The notes under the pieces are model-generated. The model ran no database searches. It was not told where the DNA came from and saw only the letters and a program-made list of their open reading frames with translations. The translations under genes and the position numbers were made by a program. This document shows, piece after piece, positions 31,318 through 40,265 of a DNA stretch of 64,000 bases. The first letter of the stretch is position 1; each line of letters opens with the position of its first letter. Origin of the DNA: Palsa-504 sp963744575 (GTDB taxonomy: Bacteria; Actinomycetota; Actinomycetes; Streptosporangiales; Streptosporangiaceae); contig CAVUUF010000024.1 of the NCBI GenBank assembly GCA_963744575.1, positions 62,001 through 126,000 on the forward strand, given 5' to 3'.

Positions 31318-33471
31318 ATGGGCGAGGAACTGCGGGGGGAACGCACCGGTCGCGAGCCGGTGACGCGGGACGCCGCGGTGCGGGTCGGGAGAGTTGTCGC
31401 CATCGTCGCGGCCGTTGTCGCGCTGGCGGCGGGGTGCGGTCCCGCGATCGCAGCGAAACCGCCCGGCCAGCCGTCGCCGGCGTCGCTGACGCGGGCCGGC
31501 ACCCCGGATCGGGCCACGATCGTCGTCGACGGCGGCCGCCCTGGGCCGGTGTTCCAGGGAATCGGCGCGATCAGCGGGGGTGGCGGCAACTCCCGGCTGC
31601 TGATCGACTATCCCGCACGTGAGCGCGCGCAGATCCTCGACTACCTGTTCACGCCGCATTTCGGGGCCTCGCTGCAGATGCTGAAGCTGGAAATCGGCGG
31701 CAACGGTTTCTCCTCAGATGGCTCGGAGCCGTCGGTGGAGGCCGTCCCGGGCCGGCTGGACTGCGGTGCCGGCTATGAGTTCTGGCTGGCCCATCAGGCG
31801 CTCGCGCGCAATCCGGCGATCAAGCTGTACGGCCTGCAATGGGCGGCCCCCTCCTGGGTTCGCGGCCGGTACGGAGGCCTGTGGACCACCGCCGACGTGC
31901 GCTATGTCGTCGACTGGCTCCGGTGCGCCCGGGAAAGCGGCCTGACTGTCAGCTACGTCGGTGGCTGGAACGAGCATTACCAGGGCACCCCGGTCCAGCT
32001 GGCCTGGTTCGTGAACCTGCGCCAGGCGCTGGACGCCGCCGGGTTCGGCGGCACCCAGATCGTCGCCGCCGACCAGACCCCGCAATACCAGGAAGGGCTC
32101 GGCCGGGGGCTGGGATATTCGCCGCTGCTCGTCTGGCAGACCGTCACCGGCAACATGGCCGACGACCCGGCCTTCGCCCGGGCGGTCAGCATCCTGGGCA
32201 TGCACGACACCTGCGGGCTGCCGACCACCGGGTACCGGTGCATGATAGCCGCCGGGGCACGGACCCTGGCGGCCCGCCTGGGCAAGCCGCTGTGGGAATC
32301 CGAACTCGGGGCCACCCCAGCCACCGGAACCAACCCTGCGCTCCCGGGCCCGGGCGGCCTGGCCCGCGCGCTCAATGACGCCTACGACCAGGCCGGGGTC
32401 ACCGGCATCCTGGTGTGGCCGCTCATCGACTCGATGCCGCCGGATCTCCCGCACGAGAACCGGGGCCTGGTCATAGCCGACCAACCCTGGCACGGCTACT
32501 ACTACGTCACCCCCCTGACCTGGGTGATCGCCCAGACCACCCAGTTCACCGCCCCCGGCTGGCGGCACGTCGCCGGGGCGGACGGCAGCCTCCCCGCCAA
32601 CGGCTCCTATGACACCTACGAGGCGCCCGGCCGGTCCGCCTGGACCCTGGTGGCGGAGACTTCGGTGGCCACCGCGGCGCAGCGGGTGACCGTCCACGTC
32701 ACCGGCGGCCTGCCGGCCCGGGTGGTTCGTGTATGGAGTACCAACCTGCGCGGGCCCGGCCAGTTCGTCCGCCGCGGCGACATCACCCCGTACGGCGGCA
32801 CCTTCAGCGCGGTACTGCAACCCGGGTTCGTGTACACGTTCACCACGACCACCGGGCAATCCCGGGCCGGCGGCCACTCACCCGTAGTCCCGGCCGCCAG
32901 CTCGATGCCACTGTCCTACGCCGCCGTCCCCGACGCCGCGGGCATGGCGCGCATGCTGTGCCCGATCGAGGGATCGTTCGGCTACGTCCGGGGCGTGCTG
33001 ACCCAGACCACGGTCGGAGAGCCCGTCGAATGGCACAACCCCGGCCGAGCTGCCCTCCCGTACGCGATCGTCGGCTCGAACGCCTGGCGCGACTATACGG
33101 TCTCGGCCCGCGTGGTGCTCCCCATGTCCGGGCCGGCTTCCCCGCCCGCCGGCGCCGCGCTGATCGCGCGGTACCAGGGCTTCCACTGGAGCGCGACCGG
33201 CAACTTCCACGGCTACGAACTCGAGGTCCGCAGCGACGGCGCCTGGCAACTCAGGGCCAACGGCCCGGCGCCGGTAACGCTCGCCTCGGGAACGGTGGCC
33301 GCCGCGCACAGCTACGCCATGAGCCTCACCACTCGCGGCACCGCCATCTCCGCCCGCATAGACGGCGCCCTGGTGGCCGCCGTCACCAGCCGGGCCTACC
33401 GGGACGGTCCCGCTGGCCTGGCCAGCCTCGGCTACTACCCGGTCCAGTATCCTCGCTTCGGCGTCAGCTAG
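31318..33471 (+). CDS. Glycoside hydrolase family 59 (galactocerebrosidase-like) secreted lipoprotein
   Basis: The 717-residue protein has a basic N-terminus, a hydrophobic segment (VVAIVAAVVALAAGCGP) with a lipobox-like AAGC, and a GALC-type TIM barrel beginning VFQGIGAISGGGGNSRLL. LKLEIGGNGFSSDGSEPS and LYGLQWAAPSWVRG are typical. The acid/base Glu is in YVGGWNEHYQGTP (~218) and the nucleophile is expected in PLWESELGATP (~327-329). A beta-sandwich and a C-terminal lectin-like domain (residues ~545-717, YQGFHWSATGNFHGYELEV) follow, as in GALC. It probably removes terminal beta-galactose from glycolipids or glycans outside the cell. It is monocistronic. Confidence 0.85.
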   Translation: MGEELRGERTGREPVTRDAAVRVGRVVAIVAAVVALAAGCGPAIAAKPPGQPSPASLTRAGTPDRATIVVDGGRPGPVFQGIGAISGGGGNSRLLIDYPARERAQILDYLFTPHFGASLQMLKLEIGGNGFSSDGSEPSVEAVPGRLDCGAGYEFWLAHQALARNPAIKLYGLQWAAPSWVRGRYGGLWTTADVRYVVDWLRCARESGLTVSYVGGWNEHYQGTPVQLAWFVNLRQALDAAGFGGTQIVAADQTPQYQEGLGRGLGYSPLLVWQTVTGNMADDPAFARAVSILGMHDTCGLPTTGYRCMIAAGARTLAARLGKPLWESELGATPATGTNPALPGPGGLARALNDAYDQAGVTGILVWPLIDSMPPDLPHENRGLVIADQPWHGYYYVTPLTWVIAQTTQFTAPGWRHVAGADGSLPANGSYDTYEAPGRSAWTLVAETSVATAAQRVTVHVTGGLPARVVRVWSTNLRGPGQFVRRGDITPYGGTFSAVLQPGFVYTFTTTTGQSRAGGHSPVVPAASSMPLSYAAVPDAAGMARMLCPIEGSFGYVRGVLTQTTVGEPVEWHNPGRAALPYAIVGSNAWRDYTVSARVVLPMSGPASPPAGAALIARYQGFHWSATGNFHGYELEVRSDGAWQLRANGPAPVTLASGTVAAAHSYAMSLTTRGTAISARIDGALVAAVTSRAYRDGPAGLASLGYYPVQYPRFGVS

Positions 33472-33554
33472 CGTGGGCCACGCGGGGCCGGCTGGTAACG
33501 GCCGACCTCTGACTAGCTGGCTGGCCGGCCCCCGGCGGGCTCGGTGACCCCTGG

Positions 33555-34991
33555 TCAAGAGTCAGTTGGATCCAGGCATGACAACGGCGGTCCCGGGCTG
33601 ATGCTTGACGTACCGGCTCCGTTTGACGCCCGGGTGCCCGGCACGGCTACGGGCAGGTTCCCGCTGCGAGCGGGTGTCAGGCCGCCGCGCCACAGGCGCA
33701 CCCGGCCTGGCGATGCTGTTTCCGCTGCCGGCCTCCATTGCCGCCGCTCCCAGGGCATGGCGGCAATCATGAACGCGATGACGAAGATGCTGATGAGCAT
33801 CATCAGGTTGTTGGCCAGCTCCCAGTTGCTCCAGGTCAGCATCTGCATCGGCAGGTAGAAGATGGCCGCGAACGCCCCGAGCACGATCTGCAGCGCTATC
33901 GACAGCCGGGCCGGCCGGGCGGTGGCCGAGGGTGCCTGCCAGGCCAGGTACTGGTTGCCGAATGACGGCGTGATCGCCAGCAGTGCCGTCGTGGTCGCGG
34001 TCGCGATATCCAGCGGGTGGGCGCGGCGCCACCACCACACCGCGAGCAGGGCGACGAGGACGGCGGTCTTGCTGCCGATCGACCCTGCGTTCAGCCACAG
34101 CGGGTCCTGCCAGACCGGAAGCTTGGTCGGATGAACCGCCAGCCACAGCCCTGACCAGCCCCAGTTTCCGAAACTGGGCCGCGTCTCGGCGAACTGGGCG
34201 GCGATGAAGGGCAGCTTGGCGACCGGCGTGCCCACCGTGACTGGCAGCGTCACATACAGCAGCGCCAGGACGCCGGCGGTTCCGGCGGTGAACTGCGCGC
34301 GGCGGCGCCACGTCGGCACGGCGAGCAGCAAGGCCGGGCCGAACACCAGCGGCCAGGTTTGCGCCGCTACCGCCAGCCCGAACAAGGCGCCGGCCGCCCC
34401 GGCGCGGCGGCCGGAGACTTGCGGGCCCGCCCGCAGTATGACGGCGAACGCGGCCAGGGCGAACAGGAAGCAGAACGGCTCGGCCTGGCCGTGGACGCTG
34501 CTGACCAAGATGGGGAGGGGGCTGCAGGCGTACTGGAACCTGCGCAGCGCCGCCCGCTCACCGGCCGCGCGGGTCAGCACGCCGACCAGCACGACCACCC
34601 CGACGTCGGACAAGATCGCCGGGATCCGGGCGATGATCAGCCAGGACACGTGCAGGTGCAAAGACGTCCAGTACGCCCCGGCCAGCACGAAGGCGTAGAC
34701 AGGCAGGGAACCCCACCCGTTCTGCCGGTTGTTGATGATCGGGTCCTGGTGATGCAGGACATCGAAACCTGCGGCCTTGAAGTCATACACCAGGTCGTAC
34801 GGCTGAGTCCGCCAGGCCAGGGCCAGCATCGCCACGCGCAGCACCACGGCGACGTAGATCGCCAGCCCCAGTGAAGGCCGCCAGTCGCGACGTTGCGCGA
34901 TCAGCATCAGCGCAACGCCGAGCGCGAGAAGCAGCAGCGCTGCCGCACACTGGCCAGGATTGATCTGACCGTAAGTCATACACGACCTCAA
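33555..34991 (-). CDS. GT-C-type membrane glycosyltransferase (DUF2029/GT87-like)
   Basis: The 478-residue product has about ten hydrophobic segments, including AALLLLALGVALMLIAQ, LAIYVAVVLRVAMLALAW and AVLVALLAVWWWRRA. A loop YDLVYDFKAAGFDVLHHQDP lies after TM2, matching the first extracytoplasmic loop of polyprenyl-phosphate mannosyltransferases, and SSVHGQAEPFCFLFALAAF is the usual HGQ motif of this group. It likely uses a polyprenyl-phospho-sugar donor at the membrane. The last ~60 residues are low-complexity and may be a non-native extension: a CGATGCTGTTTCC string like the repeat edge lies at about 33713. Confidence 0.78.
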   Translation of the reverse strand: MRSCMTYGQINPGQCAAALLLLALGVALMLIAQRRDWRPSLGLAIYVAVVLRVAMLALAWRTQPYDLVYDFKAAGFDVLHHQDPIINNRQNGWGSLPVYAFVLAGAYWTSLHLHVSWLIIARIPAILSDVGVVVLVGVLTRAAGERAALRRFQYACSPLPILVSSVHGQAEPFCFLFALAAFAVILRAGPQVSGRRAGAAGALFGLAVAAQTWPLVFGPALLLAVPTWRRRAQFTAGTAGVLALLYVTLPVTVGTPVAKLPFIAAQFAETRPSFGNWGWSGLWLAVHPTKLPVWQDPLWLNAGSIGSKTAVLVALLAVWWWRRAHPLDIATATTTALLAITPSFGNQYLAWQAPSATARPARLSIALQIVLGAFAAIFYLPMQMLTWSNWELANNLMMLISIFVIAFMIAAMPWERRQWRPAAETASPGRVRLWRGGLTPARSGNLPVAVPGTRASNGAGTSSISPGPPLSCLDPTDS

Positions 34992-35419
34992 CCTGCACGA
35001 TTAACGCCGCAGAGAGTCCCCATGCGCGGTCGGCACTCGTCCGGGCGACACAAACCACGTAGTGGACCAGGCCCGTGACTCCCGCCGACCCAGTTCCTGG
35101 CGGCCTGGTCAGCGATCCCACCGCATGATCATAGCCGCAAATGGCGTCCGCGCTCACCGGCACGCCGGTCTTCGCCGATGAGAAGGCGCGCCTGCGGATC
35201 CCGCGGCTGCCCCGGGGCACGGGCGGTGCCAGGCGGCCAGGAGCAAGGCGCGGCCAGGCGCCGGCGGGAAGGCGCCCGCGGCGCTGCGGGTCCAGCCGCG
35301 CTGGCTGGTGTGCCAGCCAGACGACGGTTTACGCTAGGCTCGGCGGCCGGACCGCGGGCCCTGAATCGCGATTTGCGCCGGGCAGGTGACTGGCCGGCCG
35401 GTCGGTTAGGAGGGCGACA
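34992..35419. other. Intergenic region between divergent GT-C transferase and FAD oxidase
   Basis: It holds upstream regions for both genes. A plus-strand frame from 35141 contains FADEKARLRIPRLPRG but becomes Arg/Gly-rich without family similarity. AGGAGGG just before 35420 is the ribosome site of the oxidase. No repeat or strong hairpin was found. Confidence 0.45.
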
Positions 35420-37078
35420 GTGAGCGGCGACGGGACAGCTAACGGGGCGCCTGCGGCGCTGCGGCAGCCGGCCGCGAGGCGCAAGTTCTGGGGCTGGGGC
35501 CTGGAGGGTGAAGGGCTGGCGGCGAGCGAGATCGAGCAACTCGGGACCGTCTTCACCGAGCGCCTCGGGATCGATGGCGTGCGCGTGCGGGAGCCGCCTC
35601 GAGTGGAGGAGCTGCACCTGCCCGCGCCGCGGCTGGTGGCGCCCGCGTCGCTTCAGCCGGCCTTCAGCACGGACCCCTACGACCGGGCCGCCCACACGTA
35701 CGGCCGGTCGTTCCGCGACCTGGTCCGGGCCTTTCGCCGGGACTACGCGCACGCGCCTGATCTTGTGGCCTTCCCTCGCGGCGAGGACGAGCTGGTGTCG
35801 GTGCTTGAATGGTGCAGTGATGCCGGTGTCGCGGCGATCCCGTTCGGCGGTGGTTCCAGTGTGGTCGGCGGGGTCGAGCCTGATGTAGGTGACGGTTATC
35901 ACGGGGTGATCAGCGTCGACCTCCGCCACCTGGCGGGGGTGCTGGAGGTCGACCGTACCTCGCGGGCCGCGCGGATCGCGGCGGGCACGCTGGGCCCGGC
36001 TCTGGAGGCGCAGCTGAAGCCGCACGGCCTGACGTTGCGGCATTTCCCGCAGTCGTTTGAGTGGTCGACGCTGGGCGGGTGGATCGCGACGCGCGCGGGC
36101 GGGCATTTCGCGACGCTGCACACCCATATCGACGAGTTCGTGGAGGCCGTCCGCGTGGTGACGCCGCGCGGCGTAGTCCAGACCAGGCGGCTGCCGGCCT
36201 CCGGTGCCGGTCCGTCGGCCGAGCGGCTGTTCTGCGGCTCCGAAGGCACGCTGGGCGTGATCACCGAGGCATGGCTGCGCGTGCAGCCGCGGCCGCGGTT
36301 CCGGGCGGGCGCCTCGGTGTCCTTCGCCGACTTCGCCGACGCGGTGCAGGCGGCCAGGGAACTCGCGCAGTCCGGGCTCAATCCGGCCAATTGCCGCCTG
36401 CTCGGCCACGACGAGGCGCTGATGTCGGGAAGCGGTGACGGGTCGCGTTCGATTCTCGTGCTCGGCTTTGAGTCGGCGGACCACGAGCTGGGGGCGTGGC
36501 TGGCCCGGGCGCTGGAGATCTGCGGCAGCCATCACGGCGAGGTGCACGGCGGGGAGAGCGACCCGGCCGCGGTCTGGCGGGCTTCGTTCTTGCGCGGTGG
36601 GCACCTGCGTGACGGCCTGGTCCGGCTCGGGCTGATCAGCGAGACCTTCGAGACGGCCATCACCTGGGACCGCTTCTGGGAGTTCCACGAGGGCGTGCTG
36701 ACGGCCACGAGGCAGGCGGTGCGTCAGGCCTGCGGCGGCGGCGTGGTCTCGTGCCGTTTCGCGTACGTGTACCCCGACGGCCCCTCGCCGTACTACTCGG
36801 TGTTCGCGCCGGGCCGTCCGGGCCGGGAACTGGAGCAGTGGGATGAGATCAAGCTCGCGGCTTCGGAGGCGATCGCGGCGCTTGGCGGCACGATCACCCA
36901 TCACCACGCCGTCGGCCGCGTCCACCGCCGGTGGTACCTGCGCGAGGTGCCGCAGCTGTTCGCCGATGCGCTCCGCGGCGCGAAGGCTGAACTCGACCCG
37001 GCCGGGATCATGAACCCGGGAGTCTTGCTCGAGCCGGCCGGAGCCGTCACGTACAGCCGCGAAGGGGGCAGGCGATGA
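35420..37078 (+). CDS. FAD-binding oxidase, alkylglycerone-phosphate (alkyl-DHAP) synthase-like
   Basis: The 552-residue protein from a GTG start has KFWGWGLEGEGLAASEIEQL, a beginning shared with AGPS-type proteins. It continues with GRSFRDLVRAFRRDYAHAPD, AAIPFGGGSSVVGGVEPD (FAD pyrophosphate loop), LRHFPQSFEWSTLGGWIATR, CGSEGTLGVITEAWLRVQP and TITHHHAVGRVHRRWYLREV. Length and motifs match AGPS more closely than the shorter oxidase at 18916. AGPS swaps the acyl group of acyl-DHAP for a fatty alcohol to make ether lipids; bacterial homologues are mostly untested. It stands alone in this region. Confidence 0.83.
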   Translation: MSGDGTANGAPAALRQPAARRKFWGWGLEGEGLAASEIEQLGTVFTERLGIDGVRVREPPRVEELHLPAPRLVAPASLQPAFSTDPYDRAAHTYGRSFRDLVRAFRRDYAHAPDLVAFPRGEDELVSVLEWCSDAGVAAIPFGGGSSVVGGVEPDVGDGYHGVISVDLRHLAGVLEVDRTSRAARIAAGTLGPALEAQLKPHGLTLRHFPQSFEWSTLGGWIATRAGGHFATLHTHIDEFVEAVRVVTPRGVVQTRRLPASGAGPSAERLFCGSEGTLGVITEAWLRVQPRPRFRAGASVSFADFADAVQAARELAQSGLNPANCRLLGHDEALMSGSGDGSRSILVLGFESADHELGAWLARALEICGSHHGEVHGGESDPAAVWRASFLRGGHLRDGLVRLGLISETFETAITWDRFWEFHEGVLTATRQAVRQACGGGVVSCRFAYVYPDGPSPYYSVFAPGRPGRELEQWDEIKLAASEAIAALGGTITHHHAVGRVHRRWYLREVPQLFADALRGAKAELDPAGIMNPGVLLEPAGAVTYSREGGRR

Positions 37079-37299
37079 GCGATCCCGTCGGGTTCAGTCG
37101 CCGCCGCCGGAGGATAAAGCAGCGGTAGGATCCATCAGCGCGCACGCTCCGCTGCCCCAGGCAGCGGCTGAGCCCGGTGGAAGGACCGGAACTTACCCTG
37201 CGTTCGGCGCCTTCTGGCTGGTGGCCAGCCAGGCGCCGGGGCGATCAGGATCAGACCTGCGATGGCGCCGATGGTGAGCTGCTCTCTCCGCCCTGCCGG

Positions 37300-39253
37300 T
37301 CAGCCGGCCTGGCGGCTGCGGATCAGGGGAATCTGGCCGCCGGCCAGCACCATGGCGACCTGCCGGGCGGAGAGCCGGTGCCGGACCGTGACGTCCTGGC
37401 CCTTGGCCTGGTTGTGCACGGTGAACTCCGGGCCCGAGCCGAGCGCGTCGGTCAGGCCGTCCACGGACAGCTCGTCGCCGGAGTCGATGCGGTCGTAGTC
37501 GGCCGGGTCGGCGAACTCGACGGCCAGCACGCCGAAGTTCGCCAGGTTCTGCCAGTGGATCCGGGCGTAGGACTTGGCTATCACCAGCCGCAGCCCGAGG
37601 TAGCGGGGGGCGATGACGGCATGCTCGCGGGACGAGCCCTGGCCGTAGTTCTCGCCCGCGACGATGACGTGCGTCCCGGCCTCGCCGGCCCGCTGCACGT
37701 AGCCGTCGTCGACCTGGCTGAAGGTGAACTGGGCCAGCTTGGCGATGTCGCTGCGGAACGGCAGCACCCGCGCGCCGGCCGGCAGGATCTCGTCGGTGGA
37801 GATATTGTCGCCGACCTTGATCGCCACCCGGCCCCGCAGGCCGGCGGGCAGGTCGTCGAAGTCGGGCAGGGAGCCGATGCTCGGCCCCTTGACCAGCTCG
37901 ACCCGGCGCGCCTGCTCTTCGGGCAGCGGCGCCTCCAGCGGCATCTCGCCGGCATCGGCCCGCGGCGGCAGGACCACATCGGGGTAGTCGATGCCCAGCC
38001 GCGACGGCAGGTCGCGGGGGTCGGTGATCTCCCCGGTCAGGGCCGCGGCCGCGGCCGTTTCCGGTGAGCACAGCCAGAACCGAGTCCTCGTCGGTGCCCG
38101 ACCGGCCGGGAAAGTTCCGCGGCACGGTCCGCAGGCTGTTGCGGCCGATCGCGGGCGCCTGCCCCATGCCGATGCACCCCATGCAGCCGGCCTGGTGGAT
38201 CCGGGCCCCGGACCGGATCAGGCTGAGCGTCCCGCCCATTGCGGTCAGGTCCGCGAGAATCTGCCGCGAAGTCGGGTTGACATCCATCGACACCTGCGGG
38301 TGGGCCTGGCGGCCGCCGGTGATCGCGGCCAGCACCGCGAAGTCACGCAGCCCCGGGTTGGCCGACGAGCCGACCACCACCTGGTAGACGGGCTCGCCCG
38401 CCGCCTCGCGGACCGGCGCGACGTTTCCTGGCGAGGTCGGCCTGGCGATCAGCGGCTCCAGGCGGCCGAGGTCGATCTCGTCCGTCACGTCGTACGAAGC
38501 ATCTTCGTCGGCGGTCACCTCGGTGAAGTCGCCGCCGCGGCCCTCGCGGCCGAGGAACGCGCGGACCGCTTCGTCCGCGGGGAAGACACTGGTGGTCGCG
38601 CCGAGTTCGGCGCCCATGTTCGCGATCACGTGCCGGTCCATCGCCGACAGGGAATCGAGCCCGGGGCCGTGGTACTCGACGATCCGGCCCACGCCGCCCT
38701 TGACGCCGTGCCGCCGCAGCATCTCCAGGATGACGTCCTTGGCGCTCACCCACGGCGGCAGCGTTCCGGTCAGCCGCACGCCCCAGATCTCCGGCATCGT
38801 GATGTACAGCGGTTCGCCGGCCATCGCCATCGCGACCTCCAGGCCTCCCACGCCGATGGCGAGCATGCCCAGCGAGCCGGCCGCGCAGGTGTGCGAGTCC
38901 GAGCCGGCCAGCGACGCACCCGGCCGCCCGAACCGCTGCATGTGCACCGGATGCGAGACCCCGTTGCCCGGCCGGGAGTACCAGACCCCGAACCGCTGGC
39001 AGGCTGACCGCAGGAACAGGTGATCCGCCATGTTCCGCTCGTCGGCCTGCAGCAGGTTGTGGTCCACGTACTGGACCGAGACCTGGGTGCGGACCCGGTC
39101 CAGGCCGAGCGCCTCGAGCTCGAGCATCACCATGGTCCCGGTGGCGTCCTGGGTCAGCGTCTGGTCGATCCGCAGCCCGATCTCCGACCCGGCCGTCATC
39201 TCGCCGTCAACCAGATGCGACCCGATCAGCTTCTGCGCCACGTTCGTTCCCAC
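37300..39253 (-). pseudogene. Aconitate hydratase, single-base frameshift
   Basis: The GTG at 39253 starts VGTNVAQKLIGSHLVDGEMT. SLAGSDSHTCAAGSLGMLAI carries the first cluster Cys and AGCMGCIGMGQAPAIGRNSL the other two. The C-terminal swivel domain (VAIKVGDNISTDEILPAGAR, ENYGQGSSREHAVIAPRYLG) is in a different frame. Homologues read DSVWLCSPETAAAAALTGEI at the switch; here GGTTCTGG replaces GGTCTGG, one extra base at about 38078-38079. Without it a complete aconitase of about 650 residues results. It is either a recent null mutation or a sequencing error; aconitase is usually essential unless another copy exists. Confidence 0.88.
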
Positions 39254-39414
39254 CTGCGCCCGCCTACCCGCGCGCGCCCCCATCACACCAGGGCACGCAC
39301 CCCGGTCCGTTCGGGCCCGCCGAACCCGGCTCCCGGCGGCCCGATCTCTGGACGACGGGCTGACTCGCCTCCCTACCGTCGGGCGGTGATCATACGGGCG
39401 CCCCGGTCCCCGCG

Positions 39415-39870
39415 TCATTCGCGTTCCACCACGTGAAGCCCCCGTTGCGCCGTCCACGACTCGATGACCAGCAACGTCGCCTCCGGGTTCAGCCGGGTGA
39501 TGACGACCTCGGAAATGTCGGCACAAAACAGTTCTCCGTCAGGCCCTTCGCCGATCGGCCCGGCCAGAACCGCCCGCCCGGCGATCTTCGCCTCGCCCGG
39601 CCACCCGGCCTCCTTGCCCTCCTGCGGGTGAAGCGTCGGACCATGCAGGGCGAACCTCGGATCCCGCCGCAGATCCGCACCCTTACGCGCCCCCGGCATC
39701 GACCCGAACCTGAGCTGCCCGTCAGCGAACTCGCACTCGATACCCGAGATCCGTGGCGAGCCGTCGGCCCGCAACGTCGCGATCGTCTTGTGCCTGCCGG
39801 CGTCGAACAGCCGCCGCACCCGTGCCGCGAACTCGGGCTCCGCCTGCTCCACATCCTCCCACGCTGCCAT
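39415..39870 (-). CDS. Pyridoxamine 5'-phosphate oxidase-like (FMN/F420-binding split barrel) protein
   Basis: I choose the ATG at 39870 (MAAWEDVEQAEPEFAARVRR), giving 151 residues; the frame is open 13 codons further. HKTIATLRADGSPRISGIEC, LRFGSMPGARKGADLRRDPR and FALHGPTLHP are the split-barrel signatures of PPOX-like proteins used with FMN, F420 or haem. It ends WTAQRGLHVVERE. Substrate and cofactor cannot be set from sequence. It lies 161 bases upstream of the aconitase on the same strand. Confidence 0.83.
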   Translation of the reverse strand: MAAWEDVEQAEPEFAARVRRLFDAGRHKTIATLRADGSPRISGIECEFADGQLRFGSMPGARKGADLRRDPRFALHGPTLHPQEGKEAGWPGEAKIAGRAVLAGPIGEGPDGELFCADISEVVITRLNPEATLLVIESWTAQRGLHVVERE

Positions 39871-40023
39871 AGCCGCAGTATGCGCCCGATCCCTTCGGGG
39901 CACAGGCAACCAGTGGTCGTTTCGGGATAGTGCTATCGCTATCGCTGAGGCCGGCGACCGTCTCGGGCCTGGGGCCCCGTCCGGGGAGACCGCTGAGCGG
40001 ATCAGACATCGCGGCGCGGTATC

Positions 40024-40075
40024 ACGATGCTGTTCCCGGGGCGGGCGCTGGCCGGGGTGCGCGGGACCAGTTGAG
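40024..40075 (+). repeat. Palindromic repeat copy 5, degenerate edge
   Basis: ACGATGCTGTTCCCGGGG matches the right edge of copy 2 (CGATGCTGTTTCCCGGGC at 22057-22074). A few bases on, CCGGGGTGCGCGGGACC resembles the left flank of the copies at 30960 and 46515. The order is inverted relative to those, so this may be a rearranged or partial copy. Confidence 0.5.
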
Positions 40076-40097
40076 GGCGGCCCGGGACCTCATCATT

Positions 40098-40136
40098 GTG
40101 GACCGTCACCTGCGTTTTCCGCAGGTTTTGGTCCAC
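40098..40136. repeat. Two-stem hairpin
   Basis: GTGGACC (40098-40104) pairs with GGTCCAC (40130-40136), and CCTGCG (40109-40114) with CGCAGG (40120-40125), around a TTTTC loop, with GTCA/TTTT as internal loop. No U-tract follows either arm, so it is not a standard terminator. It lies in a ~395-base gap (39871-40265) otherwise without genes, between genes that both read leftward. Confidence 0.6.
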
Positions 40137-40265
40137 GATAACGGGCGCTGGCCTGGACACGGCTCAGGCCAGCGGAGCTTGCCGCGATCCGGTCCCGGTA
40201 GCGGCCAGGTCGAACCCGGCGCCGACGGCCGCCAGCTGATGCCGGTCTGCGTTCGGGCGCTTCGG

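Noticed and set aside
33709..33730. CGATGCTGTTTCC inside the 3' end of the GT-C gene as another repeat copy
   Set aside because: Only about 13 bases match one edge and no palindrome is formed; noted in the gene entry but not counted as a copy.
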